48,868 nt of DNA from Hypsibius dujardini (taxonomy: Eukaryota > Tardigrada > Eutardigrada > Parachela > Hypsibiidae): NCBI GenBank assembly GCA_001579985.1, contig LRSR01000455.1, forward strand, positions 1 to 48,868, given 5' to 3'. Both the position numbers and the translations under genes were made by a program. The number at the start of each line of letters is the position of its first letter. Within the stretch, counting starts at the first letter, position 1. This document shows positions 1-11,093 of the stretch, in pieces. Below the pieces are notes generated by a model that saw only the letters and a program-made list of their open reading frames with translations, was not told where the DNA came from and did not search any database.

Positions 1-194
1 CGTCGACGAAATGGGTCGATTGTTCGTCGCACAGACGGACAGTCCACACACGGGAAATCACCGCTGGCAGGCCATCCACCACATCCGCCGACCATCCTAT
101 CCGGCTTCCTGCAGGCTTATCTAATAATGAGACAGATGGTCATGCCATATGGTGAATGGCCGGTGGCTGGGGTGAACGGAAGGTCCGTAAAGCG

Positions 195-590
195 GATCTT
201 TGGGGGATGAGGTAGAAAGTCCGTCAGTGTGGCGAGCGGTCGGTCGGTTCGGTAGACGGTCGGCCCATCTGGTAGACGGTTGGTCTCTCCGGCGGACCGT
301 CCGTTCATCCGTCCGTCCGTCCGTCCGTCTGTCCGGATATAGGGTCGGTCCGTCCGGTGAACGATCGGTCTGTACGTTAGAGGGATGGTCCGTCTGGTTG
401 GACGGTCGGTTTGTCCGTTGGACGGTCGGTCCATCCGGTGGACGGTCCGTCCGTCCGGTGGACGGTCCGTCCGTCCGGTGGATGGTCGGTTCGTCCACTT
501 GGACGGTCGGTTTGTCCCGTTGGATGGTCGGTCCGTCCGTCCGGTTGGATGGTCGGTTCGTCCAGTTGGACGGTCGGTTTGTCCGGTCAA
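195..590. repeat. Degenerate G/T-rich minisatellite
   Basis: This stretch is built from imperfect copies of a roughly 20-base unit made of GGTCGG, GGACGG and TCCGTCCG words, clearest at 430-590. It lies in what would be the third intron of the left-most P450 pseudogene. Long open frames on both strands here are produced by the repeat and are not genes. Bases 1-194 show nothing recognisable. Confidence 0.85.
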
Positions 591-646
591 CTTTCAGGTC
601 AACTCCGGAATTTTAGATTATTTAACCCGATAAAAAGCGAACTGAC

Positions 647-1689
647 CGTCAAATCTTTCCTTGGCGCCTGTTTTCGAGCCGCTCGACCGTTCCTGTTGAT
701 ACAAATAGAGGTAGTCCGGAACATCCGATTGCCCCTTAATGCCCGCTGAGTCGTAATGATTTTCAATCATTTCCTGCATGAACTCGGCCAACGAAGCCAC
801 GTCTTTTCGGCCCTTCAAGATCCGCGTCCGAATTGGGTTGGGAAACCACATTAGAAAGGGTGCGACCAGGCATAAATAGTCTATTTTTTTGAGTGCGACG
901 TGTTCCGCAACAAGGGTGGTCAGTCACGAAAATTTGGAATCGGTCATCTCAAAGCGTTTCCCAAAACTCAGCGCACAAATAACGTTTGCCACACTGTTGG
1001 TCAATTGGACTTTCGGATCGAAAGGTCTCAGCTTGGTGTCTCGAAGCGTCTGACAGAAGTCTTCTATCTCCGCGATGATCGTGTCTTCTAGCCAATTCTT
1101 GCCTGTCATTATTGAAACACCAAGTTAAATATAATTAACATACATTCAATTCATTTCTCAATCTTGAATCTTGAATTTCTAAATAATTAAAATGGTTATA
1201 ATATTTATTTTAAAGAAAATATCCATTACTTCAGACATATTAATCATCGGTCTTAAATGCGCGTTTTATTCTAAAATATAATTTATTTTGTATTCGGCAT
1301 TTTTTAAAATTTAAATTTTCCAAATTAAATTTCGAAAAATCGTGTATCTCACTCATGCCTAGATCTCGCAAGGTGGACAAGGCAAAACGACGGTGTGTCT
1401 TCCAGGGATCGCCTTGGCTGCCCAAGAGACCAATGCCCATCGGCAAGGATGAGTCATCACGACGGATAACACTATGGGTTCTTCGACCAGAAGCGGAGTC
1501 TTCGCCGAAGATTTTTCGGAGGGTATGAAAATCACTGATAACTACCATGGGCTGTCGTCCGTTGTACATGCCGAAGATATCGCCATATTTTTGCCTCCAT
1601 TCCATTAACTTTACTGCCGGTTTACTGCCGAGAGACAGCAGATTTCCCAGGAGGGGAATAGCTGCGAAAAAGAAGCATCAAAGAAAATG

Positions 1690-1764
<75 letters not shown>

Positions 1765-1767
1765 TTG

Positions 1768-1801
<34 letters not shown>

Positions 1802-1975
1802 TGCCTGTCTGCTTGTCTGCTTCCTTGCCTATCTGTCTGTGGGTCTCTTTCACTGTCTCTCTGGTTGTTTACCAGTACCTGGTGGACCCGGTGGGAAATT
1901 CCTTGGTCGCTGTGACTTCAGCCATTGATACGTTAAAAAGAGCACCACGGCACCCAACACAAGCGGCACGATCAT
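647..1975 (-). pseudogene. Cytochrome P450 copy 1, CYP2-like, in-frame stop, 3' part outside window
   Basis: Three exons are visible, and exons 4-6 would lie left of base 1. Exon 1 (1879-1975) starts at an ATG and encodes a hydrophobic N-terminal anchor followed by the proline-rich hinge NFPPGPP. Exon 2 (1353-1661) holds the C-helix motif [10 protein letters not shown]. Exon 3 (647-1102) runs from NWLEDTII to KERFDG. All junctions have GT/AG and are phase 1, as in the intact copies. Exon 3 has an in-frame TGA at 924-926, where paralogs have the Arg of KFSRL (a CGA-to-TGA change). The frame continues perfectly after it with no other defect visible. Family knowledge: microsomal haem monooxygenase. 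It is probably a young pseudogene; stop readthrough or a base-call error are alternatives. Confidence 0.85.
1687..1830. repeat. (CTGT)n followed by (CTGC)n microsatellite
   Basis: Near-perfect CTGT repeats pass into CTGC repeats. The tract sits in the first intron of P450 copy 1, starting about 25 bases from the 3' splice site of exon 2. On the transcribed strand it reads CAGA/CAGG. Confidence 0.97.
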
Positions 1976-2371
1976 TTCCGGCAAAGTTCGTCAAAAGGAA
2001 AAAAGGAGATTATGAAGGGCAGCTCGTGCTTCACCATCTACTCCTCCGCAACCCGTGAGTCGTAATTCTTTTTATTTGTGGCACGCGTTCGTAATGTCTG
2101 AGTTGCCGCAAGTGCTTAGTCATTTGTATCTAGACTGATGGAATACTATTGATAATGCACATCCAAAGATTAACAACTGCACCGAAATGCCCGTAAAAAA
2201 AGGTATGCCCGTCTTGACCGGTGACAGGCCCTGAATTGCATTATATCTAATCGACGCACTCTAATAGATTCTGCAGCTCAACAGGTCTATGAGTTGAGAG
2301 TACTACCACAACTCTCAAATAAGAACAGAAACAGTAAGACCCGAGAAGAAAACGGGGCGTACTTAAAGTGC
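1976..2371. other. Intergenic spacer
   Basis: This is the gap between the 5' end of P450 copy 1 and the stop codon of copy 2. I see no gene, RNA or clear repeat. It must contain the promoter of copy 1 and the 3' UTR of copy 2, but I cannot place either motif with confidence. Confidence 0.6.
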
Positions 2372-3810
2372 TCAGAATATAGGAACAAAAATCAACTCGA
2401 AGGGATCAGGAGAGTTGACGATACTGGATTGGTAGTCGTTGTGGGAGAGTGTCTTGCCTTGAGGTAGTCTCAGTGTGAAGCAGCGAAGTAAATTTGCGAT
2501 GAAAAGGAAGAGCTCCATTCTGGCTAAAGCTTCACCCAAACACGCCCTCTTGCCTGGACATGAAAAGGAGGAAATTGTTGGGTTCAAGCTTTGAAAAAAT
2601 CAAAGTTATACGTGAAGGCACAGAGACAGCCGCTCAGACATATAGATAGGCATATACAGACATAAGATATTATTGACCATGATAAATTAATGTGTCTAAA
2701 AAGACAAGTAGACAACAAATAGGCAGACACAGACAGAACGAGACGCAGACACAGAGACAGACTCAGACCGCTCAGACAAACACATATACACAGGCATAAG
2801 TTAAATTGATCTTGGTATGATAAAAGTGTTTAAAAAGACAAGCAGACAAATAGGCAGACAAGCAGACAAATAGGCAGACTTAGGCAAGCAGAGACATACA
2901 TGCAACCTAAGTCAGCCAGACAAAAAAATAAAAATAAATGAAGACTTCTCTACCGTTAGGCATGATCCACATATTACGTAATCAAAAAATGGCCTTTTTC
3001 GAGCACCCACCTACCCAGGTAATCAAAATTATACTGGAGAGCGGGGCCTATTTTACTGGTGAGTAATCGAAGGTCCAGACCACCCACCTACCCTCCTTTG
3101 ATTACGTAATATGTGGATGATGCCTTACTGTTTACAGTAGGCGGGCATGAAAAGCCTTACCAATTGAAAAGGGAATGAAACCCTCAGGTCGAGTCAGTTT
3201 TCCATCAGCGTCCAAAAAGCGAGTCGGGTCAAACTTGTCAGGATTCTTCCAGTACCGAGAATCCCGATGGATTGAGAAGAGATTGGAGATGATAAGGGTG
3301 TCTTTGGGAATCGTGTAACCCTCCAATTGGATGTCTTCACGACTCTGATGGGCCACACCCAGCGGCGCCGAGTTACCGCAGCGCTGGACCTCAAAAATCA
3401 TAGCTTCGGTGTAAGGCAAACGAGCTGAAATAATCGTCCACTTAAACCCACGACTGTGTTTTCTACGATGTTCAGATAGTGTAAGCTATACTAGGGACAG
3501 TAGCTGGTACACCAACCTCTGTCAGAATTTGTCAGGACATTTTGCCAACCAACATTATCATTAATCTCCTTCTGGACCTTCTCCATCACGTCTGGATTTT
3601 CAATCATAAAAACCATCATCCAACGGATTGTTGTTGATACTGTTTCTGTACCGGCAACAAAGAGATCCACGAGCGAGCACACCAGTTGAAGATCTGTGAA
3701 ATGATGCTTATTAACCACCAATTAGAAGACATGTATCCCTGCATCGTTCACTTTTTCGGTAAGAGCGATACATATTCAGGCAACGGAAACACAGGCCTAC
3801 TGACGTACAA

Positions 3811-3853
<43 letters not shown>

Positions 3854-5648
3854 CGCAGACACGCAGACACACAGACACACAGACACACAGACACACAGAC
3901 ACACAAACAGACACATACACAGACAGACACACAGACAGACAGACACACAAACAGACACATACACACACAGACAGAGAGACACACAGAAACACAGACAGAC
4001 ACACAGACAGACAGATAGCCAGTAACAAAGCAGACAGAAGACGGGAGGCGATAATGATGCAATTAAATTTGCGCAGGTCCTTAATAATAAAATTGTCTAA
4101 CCATTGAATGTATCGTTTCCTTGATTTCCTAGCCCATTAATTTTTGTTTGTTGGTAGGCATAAACATAGTCCGGTGCTTTTGAAAGCTGCCATGGCGAGA
4201 CAAGGTGCTCATTGATCATCTCCGTCATAAATTCAGCCCAGCCCGTGAGGTTCCTCCTTGCCTTGAAGATCTTCGTTCGGACTACGTTGGGGAACCACAA
4301 CAGGAACGGCGCGGCCGACGCGACAAAATCCTGCTTGAAAATAGCGGCGTTTTCCGCAACCAGATCGGTCAGTCTTGAAAACTTGGGATCAGCTAGGCTA
4401 AATGTCTTCCCGAACATGAGCGCGCAGATGATGTTTGAGACGCTGTTGGTCAATCGAATCTTGGGATTGAAGGGTTTCTCGTTGGCGTTCCGGAGAACAT
4501 CACAAATGCCCTCCACTTCCGCGATGATTATATCTTCCATCCAGTTCGTGCCTGTTTGTAATTTTGTCGAAGCACATTTACTTTAGTTTGATATTTGAAT
4601 TATTTCATACTAAAATAGCTTTTTTTATATATCAGGCTTTTTTCATATATTTTTCCATATATACACGCATTTATAAATGGTTAAATTCATGATTTGACAT
4701 AATGTTGTGTTTTTACTTTATTTATTACTAGGTTGTTACAATTTTTTTTCTATAGTGTACTTACATCGCACGATTATATTGTCTGTCTACATATTATTTG
4801 CCGTTAATGTTGTCTTACCCATTCCAAGGTCGCGAAGGGTGGACAAGGCAAAGCGGCGGTGAGTCTTCCAGAGGTCGTCTTGACTGAACACTAAGCCCAT
4901 GCCGATTGGAATGGCCGAGTTCTTCTCGCGGATTAAACTTTCATGGACGCGACCAGACGCGGCGTCTTCGCTGAATATTTTTCTTAGGATGTGCAGGTCG
5001 CTGATGACCACAACCCGCTTTCGACCGTTGTAGATGCCCAAGATGTCGCCGTACTTTTCTTTCCATTCCGTCATCTTGACAGCCGGTTTGCCACCCATCG
5101 AGAGAATATTTCCAAGAAAAGGAAGAGCTGTGGAAGCACAGAAAAGAAAAGATATTTTCTGTAATAGCAAAAATATATACGAGTGGTTTGGGAATAAAAA
5201 ATCAGTTGTCACTCCGTTGATATTTGCAGGCCAATGAACATTAACAGTGGCTAAAGACCGTACCGCCTCCATGTGGGAGAGGCATGTTAAATCCTGGCGC
5301 TACACCATGAGCGACAGACATTTAACGTCTTTTCCCGCAGGAAACATCGTGACGACGTCCCGATCCCGATCTTCATTAAACCGTTCTCATTTTGCTACAC
5401 AAGAGTTTTATCGCAGGTAAAATTTTCTATATCTCACAGGTGATGTCAGTAAATGAAAGTAATCGTGATGCTCTGATGCTCTCTGGAAACGGACTTTTTC
5501 TCGTAAACAAGTGGAGTAGCTACCCCTGCCCTCATTGCTGTCTGATTTCTTTGCCACCGGAATAATGATTAATTATTGAAACATATAGAAATCGATTTAA
5601 ATACTGAAAATAACGACGAAAACATCGAAACCACACAGCAATATCAAA

Positions 5649-5727
<79 letters not shown>

Positions 5728-5888
5728 TGTCGCTAACTTGAAATGTCTTTTTTGGGCGCTCTCCTTTTACGGCTCTGATGCATCGTACCTGCTGGTCCCG
5801 GTGGGAAATTCTTTGGTCGCTGTAGCTGCAACCATTGATAAGTAAAAAAGACCACCAGGAGTGCGCCCAATACAAACGGTAGAACCAT
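2372..5888 (-). CDS. Cytochrome P450 copy 2, CYP2-like microsomal monooxygenase, intact
   Basis: Six exons give 493 residues: 5789-5888, 4819-5127, 4102-4551, 3517-3693, 3161-3424 and 2372-2553, all with GT/AG borders and phase-1 junctions. In order: N-terminal membrane anchor (about residues 1-20), hinge NFPPGPA, C-helix WKTHRR, I-helix AGTET in exon 4, K-helix EVQR in exon 5, meander FDPTRF, and the haem loop [11 protein letters not shown] with the cysteine thiolate at about residue 438, its codons split by the last intron. The family inserts one oxygen atom into lipophilic substrates at the ER membrane, with electrons from NADPH-P450 reductase. The substrate cannot be told from the sequence. 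Its last intron holds a MITE and its third a CAGA tract. The start is the only ATG before the anchor. Confidence 0.93.
2959..3124. mobile_element. 166-bp MITE-like foldback, possible PIF/Harbinger type
   Basis: Inverted repeats of about 27 bases close the element (left arm 2959-2986, starting GGCATGATCCACATATTACG; right arm 3096-3124). They differ at very few positions. Both ends are flanked by TTA (2956-2958 and 3125-3127), consistent with the 3-base TWA target duplication of PIF/Harbinger elements. It lies in the last intron of P450 copy 2 and has no coding capacity, so it would be non-autonomous. Confidence 0.75.
3817..4016. repeat. (CAGA)n / (CACAGA)n microsatellite
   Basis: About 200 bases of CAGA and ACACAGAC repeats in the third intron of P450 copy 2. 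On the transcribed strand it reads TCTG. The overlapping Cys/Ser/Val and Thr/Asp/Arg open frames are repeat artefacts. Confidence 0.97.
5650..5727. repeat. (CTGT)n microsatellite
   Basis: Nearly pure CTGT repeats, with one TTGT interruption, in the first intron of P450 copy 2, about 60 bases inside the 5' splice site of exon 1. Confidence 0.97.
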
Positions 5889-6568
5889 TTTTGGAAAAGT
5901 TTGTTAAGAGGCAAAAACGTTGACGAATGCTCGTCGTGCTCCGATTAACTATAATCTTCTTCAAGCAAAACGTGGTTTGTGTAGGTTTTCATTTGGAGTA
6001 CGCCTCAGTAATGTGAGGGTCGTAAATGCGTTTTGCGGAGTTTTTATAGATGGACCGAATCACACAGGTACATAGGTTAACAGCCGATCGAAAAATTTAT
6101 ATGTCCGATTAGGAAGGCGAGATTTAAGGGTTTTCTCAAGGGTAGTGCCTATCTTGTCCCTGGGAGAGACCAGCTGTCTATGCCACATCAACTTGCTACA
6201 AATGAGCACTTAAAAAAGTAAAAGAGCTCTAAACCATAATTCAGAAATAGTAGCAAGAGACAACTCATTATGTAGGAAGAGAGTCGTGAAATAGCACTGG
6301 ATGACGGCGACAGCCTGGGCAAGATCCTCTGCAGGAGTGATGATCATTCGAGCATTCCTTGAAGAAATCTAGAGATCCTCAAGGGAGACTAGAAACGGCA
6401 ACCTGGATAGGTTCCTGATGAACACTCATACGAAACCGGGCTCAATCAGCTTGATTGAGCCGAAAAAACGAGACAGAAACGAGACAGAACTAGAAACGAG
6501 AATAATACTAGAAGAAAGTATTAATACTAGAACAGGGCGGCTTAATTAGGACAACAAAAGCAATCTCG
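5889..6568. other. Intergenic spacer
   Basis: No gene is seen between the start of P450 copy 2 and the solitary last exon at 6569. Some GAAACGAGACAGAA-like purine-rich sequence occurs near 6465-6510, but nothing I can name. Confidence 0.55.
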
Positions 6569-6750
6569 TCAGAATTTCGAGACAAAAATCAGTTCGAATG
6601 GATCGGGGGAGCTGATGATACTGGATTGGTAGTCGTTGTGGGAGAATGTCTTGCCTTGAGGTAGTTTCAGTATGAAGCAGCGAAGTAAATTTGCAATGAA
6701 AAGGAAGAGCTCCATCCTGGCTAGGGCTTTACCCAAGCACGCTCGCTTAC
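6569..6750 (-). pseudogene. Solitary P450 last exon (exon 6)
   Basis: A 182-base exon, exactly the length of exon 6 in the intact copies. It is preceded by a TTAG acceptor and reads KRACLGKALARMEL, followed by the usual C-terminal sequence ending FVSKF and a TGA stop. The haem cysteine is intact; the E of CLGE is K. No other P450 exon lies between it and the truncated exon 6 at 7892-8016. It is therefore either a duplicated terminal exon of copy 3 or the last remnant of another gene. It could in principle serve as an alternative last exon, but copy 3 is itself broken. Confidence 0.8.
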
Positions 6751-7064
6751 CTAATTATGAAAAACGCAAACCTTTAAGACAAACCCCATTCAAACTATGT
6801 TCGCCATAACTTTTCACCCCATCAAAACTTTATGGAGAAGTTTGGACAGAATGGTTTCACTCTATGCGGCATACCTGATTGTGGAGGATTTTCCTATGAT
6901 TCGAAAGAAATGGTACCATCATTTCGGTAAATCGTTCGCACACAATTTATTGGTCGACAAAAAAGTACCGTAATCCTGTCGGCCTCAAAGGATGGGACAG
7001 CTAATCACCGCCCCTGTGCCACACACACGTTCACACGTGTTTAAATTGCCACACAGCGCATACC

Positions 7065-7273
7065 GGTCAGCAACATATTTTGCAAGACGTTATTGGTTAA
7101 TACAGTAAAAAGTCCTCATATTTTGCGTACGTCACAGCGCGTTTCTATTCTGTGGCTTGTCTCGGAGCAGTTTCGTTATGGGGCAAACGTGTTCAAACGT
7201 GCTGTGACGTACGCAAAATATGAGAACTTTTGCTGTATTAACCAATAACGTCTTACAAATTATGTTGCTGACC
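7065..7273. mobile_element. Foldback element with ~74-bp arms
   Basis: Left arm 7065-7138 and right arm 7201-7273 are inverted copies with roughly 90 percent identity and about 62 bases between them. The shared core is TTATTGGTTAATACAG followed by CATATTTTGCGTACGTCACA. There is no coding capacity. I could not assign a target duplication. The rest of 6751-7891 shows no gene. Confidence 0.75.
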
Positions 7274-7891
7274 ATTCACATCTGTTACGATTGATCATTG
7301 GTGCGCTTGACCGACCCGCGAGCAGGTCATTGACCTTCTTAACGGGTCGGATGATTAAGGGAAATTTAAGGGCTTGAGAAGAATTTTGCTTGGGGGATGG
7401 GGGTGGGCCTGAAGCGCCCCACCCATCCATTCCAAAAACTTGTTGTCGAGATTTAAAACTGACTGATTGTTCTGTTTTCTCTCGATGAAAATAGCTGGAC
7501 GGTAACTAAGCTCGGTACTCACAAGCCGAGATTTTGAGGTAAGTTTTATATCTCTTCCACTCAATCGCTCGCTCTACCCAAAAGACTTTTGTCTAGGGAG
7601 GTGCAAGGCCTGTGATTGATCAATTAATCATAGGAAAAAAAATTTAAATCATAAATTATGAGATAAATTTTACTGAGTCTTCAACATTCCCATTCAGTTA
7701 GTTCAACTTTTAACGAAGTACGTATTCTATTCTGAAACGCGGTATAGTTAATACTCCAATGAATTACATAAGAGTAGACGGTAGAGATGGGGAAACTCGT
7801 AAATAATTATCAACCGTTACATGGACATCAACGAGGAAGGTCAGTTCGAAGAAAGGCTTGCTCTCGAGGATCGAGAATCGAGGATGGAAAA

Positions 7892-10800
7892 TCAACCCAA
7901 CAGATTAGGCAAGATCTTGCCTTGAGGTAGTTCTAATGGGAAGCAACAAAGTAAATTGGCGATGAAGAGGAAGAGCTCCATCTTGGCCAGCGCTTCACCC
8001 AGACACGCCCGCTTGCCTGAAAAAATTTAAGCTTTTTGCAGATATTCATTCATTTCAGACACGTTTGCTCTAATCGTGGAATGAATTTATCAAGCCATGT
8101 CTATTGTGAAAACAACAAAAATGCTAAACCGATTAGACAGGCAGACCTTCAGGTATCCAGACAGCCTTCATACAGGCACGCGCGAACTAGCTTATTGGGA
8201 AAATACAGATATATAGACAGACGTTCAGGCAGATAGACAGCAGGATAATTACATGAACAAACAATGCAAAAAACGGACAGACAAACAAATATGGAGAAAG
8301 GGCAACAAATAAACTAATATCTGTCGACCCAGACATTAAAACAAACGGACAGACACACATACAGTCGGACCAGACAAATAGACAAATATACAGATCGGGA
8401 GGCACACGTATATTTCCGCACACAGGCAAATTGGCATGGTTCGTATACTCCAATAGCCTACCGATTGAAAAGGGAACGCAGGCTTCAGGCCAGATCAGTT
8501 TGCCGTTTTCATCTAAAAAATGAGTTGGATCAAACTTCTCCAGATTCTTTCAGTATCGGAAGTCCCGATGGATTGAGAAGAAATTGAACATGATGAGGGT
8601 GTTCTTGGGAATTATGTAGCCATCCAGCTGAATATCTTCTCGACTTTTATGAAGCACGCCCAGTGGCACCAGGTTACCGCAACGCTCTTTCAAGATCACA
8701 GCTTCCGTGTATGGCAAACTAGCTGAAATAATCTACAGTCAAATTCCTGAACTCACACAGGGAGATAGGCAGATGGACAATTTACAGTCACATCTGTCAA
8801 CATTGGTCAAAACATTGTGTCGGTCAATTTTCTCGTTAATCTCTTTCTGAATTTTATCCATCAAATCAGGGTTTTCAATCATAAAGACCGTTGTCCAGAG
8901 GATCGTCGTCGAAATCCTTTCCGTGCCGCTAACAAAGAGGTCGATGAGTGAGCCAATCAGTTGCTCTGTTAAATTTTATGAAAAGTAAAGTAAAACCGAC
9001 ATGCAGACAAACAGACCGACGCACTGACAGAGAGACACACAGACAGACACACAGATAGAAAGGGGACGGACAGATGAACAAGCAGACAGACATACAGACC
9101 GAGACATGCCGATGCCACAAAAAGTAGGTGAGACGATATCTACTGAATTGAAAAGAAGCAAATATATAATGATGAGATTCACTGTCCATTCAAGGCCTCT
9201 TTTTCGTCAATCTTCGATCCAGCCAAGTTCTCTCGCTGGTACGCATACAAATAGTCCGGCGCATCAGATTGCTCACCCGCAAAAGCAATGTGCTCGTTGA
9301 TAATTTGCCTCATGAACTCCGTGAACGCAATCAGATTTTGACGTGCTGTAAAAATCTGCTTTCGAATCATGTTGGAGAACCATAGCAGAAACAGAGTGGT
9401 CGTAGTGACTAAGTCCAGCTGTACGATGGGGACAATTTGGCCAGAGATTAAATTAAGGCCAAATTTAAAGTTACACAAGTATCCAAATTTTAATTATTTT
9501 AAACTCGTGCTGCGCGCGCTTGCCCTTGTGCTCGCACACCAAAAATAAGCACACCAGTACAATGTATCATTCAGTGTAAAACAGCTGAACTAACATCATT
9601 ATTGTTTTACTACTTAATATGCAAGAACAAAAATACTAGTAACTTTTGGTGGTTCACAGTGGTTTACGGTGTGTTGCTTCACAGTTGCTTACTTTGTCGC
9701 TCATCTCCATTCCTTAATGAAAACTTCTAATATTTCAATTCACTATTCCAAGACAAACGGTTGGGGAATCCACAAAAATGTGTAAGATTAAGGCCATTCA
9801 ATGTTACACAAGTCCTTTTAATGTCACACACTTTGTATTAATGTTACATACTAAAATAATCCCTGATTTTGGCCGATCAGATTGGTCAGCCGCGAAAACT
9901 TGGGATCAGTCAGCTCGAAACGCTTCCCAAACATTAACGCGCAGATAACGTTTGACACGCTATCGGTCAATTGGACCTTTGGGTTGAAGGGGTTTCCATT
10001 GGTGTTCCGGAGGATTTACATATGCTATCTACTTCCGCGATAATCGTTTCTTCCAGCCAGTATTTGCCTGCAATTTTTGTTAAGGATACTTAGTATAGTT
10101 TATCTGGAAATGATAAGCTTCAGTTTGGCAATACATTCTAGTTGAGGATGGCAAAAACTGATTTAATAATAATTTTTTAGTCAACTAGAAATTACGTATT
10201 AAGCATCTTTAGTTTATTTATTTATAATTAGTGACTAAAACTTTCAGTCTAGTTTTATTCGAAGTTAGTTCACTAATTTTAGTTTTTTTTTAGTTTTCCG
10301 ATTCAAATTTTTACTTTAACTAAAATTAGTTTGTTAGTTTAGTTTAGTTTGTTTGATAATATTACTTTAACAAAAATTGCATTAAGCGAGGTTTAAACGT
10401 TATTTAATTTATGCAAATTAATGACAGTAACTACTAGTAACACAAGCTGGTTTTGAAGTAAGAAACTTTCTTCGTTTTTTTATACCGGCTGACCAATCTC
10501 ACTAGTCGTACGAAACACGCTGAAATTATATTCTGCTCCGCTGAAAGCTCTTAGAACAGAACAAACCAAATACTGAAGGTGCCTGATTGTCGTAAACGCA
10601 TCACTTTCCCAAGTTTCGGAGTGTAAACAAGGCAAACAGCAAAGAGATCACCCTGACTGAAGCTCAGGCCAATTCCAATTGGGAGGGAGGGAAGAAATTC
10701 TTGCGTGACTTGAGCTGTTGTGGATGCTGCCAGTGGAGGCATTTTCACTGGAGATTTTTCGGAGACTGAAGAGGTCGCTGATAACTACCATCTGTTTTGT

Positions 10801-10899
10801 AAGATTGAACGGGCCGAGGATGACATCGTATTTTCCCTTCCGTCCCGTCATCTTGACAGCCGGTTTGCTGCTCAGAAACAGTTTCCAAAAAAGGAAAAG
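7892..10899 (-). pseudogene. Cytochrome P450 copy 3, heavily decayed
   Basis: Remnants of exons 2-6 in normal order: exon 2 about 10605-10899, exon 3 at 9187-9441 plus 9866-10067, exon 4 at 8792-8965, exon 5 at 8462-8722, exon 6 at 7892-8016. Exon 1 is not recognisable. Exon 2 has frame breaks and has lost KTHRR. Exon 3 has a one-base deletion near 10012, a 424-bp insertion, and a splice donor changed from GT to GA after position 9187. Exon 4 lacks one codon and its I-helix AGTETTS has become SGTERIS. Exon 5 lacks one codon so that EVQR is lost, and has an in-frame TGA at 8550-8552 in place of Trp. Exon 6 is intact through the haem loop but diverges after PQGK and stops early. It cannot make a working enzyme. 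Confidence 0.93.
9442..9865. mobile_element. 424-bp hAT-like MITE inserted in a P450 exon
   Basis: The P450 reading is broken between the LTNLIG and QIVPIVQLD parts of exon 3, and the intervening DNA starts CAGAGATTA and ends TAATCCCTG, imperfect inverted ends of the hAT CAGRG type. It is flanked by an 8-base near-duplication, AATTTGGC (9434-9441) and ATTTTGGC (9866-9873). Inside, two direct sub-terminal repeats contain TAAGGCC and TTACACAAGT (near 9453-9480 and 9788-9813). There is no open frame of note, so it would be non-autonomous. Element plus one duplication is 432 bases, so the frame itself is not shifted by it. Confidence 0.78.
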
Positions 10900-11044
10900 C
10901 TAGAGATAGACAGCGACATTAGGAGCATAATGTCAACAGCACCTTGACAACATCTGGACATTTATCTATTTGTTTGTATTTCTGTTCGTCTGTCTACCTT
11001 TTTGTCTGTCTGACTACGTAAATTTAAATTAAAAAATAAAAAAT

Positions 11045-11093
11045 ATTCAAAGAGTGTGGGATTTGCTGTACGCATGTAGTGTGTATGTATGTA
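11045..11093 (+). repeat. Left member of a long-range inverted repeat
   Basis: The block with AAAGAGTGTGGG and GCATGTAGTGTGTATGT recurs in inverted orientation at 14223-14275 with about 85 percent match by eye. The short AAAGAGTGTGGG word occurs again at 11170. The pair flanks the leucine-rich-repeat gene. The rest of 10950-11514 holds no gene; a short CTGT-rich patch lies at 10980-11010. Confidence 0.6.

Noticed and set aside
117-616. Arg/Pro/Thr- and Gly/Arg/Val-rich frames on both strands at the left edge
   Set aside because: Produced by the GGTCGG/TCCG minisatellite; no splice or start context.
3711-4062. Long cysteine/serine/valine-rich open frames on the minus strand
   Set aside because: They are CAGA/CTGT repeats read in frame; the tract is intronic between two clean P450 exons. 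The same applies to similar frames at 1687-1928, 16025-16516, 18402-18864, 25650-26049, 28366-28938 and 42399-42800.
10140-10390. Similarity between the TTAGTTTAG-rich DNA here and at 26560-26760
   Set aside because: Both are low-complexity AT-rich sequence; I could not align them beyond short words, so no shared element is claimed.
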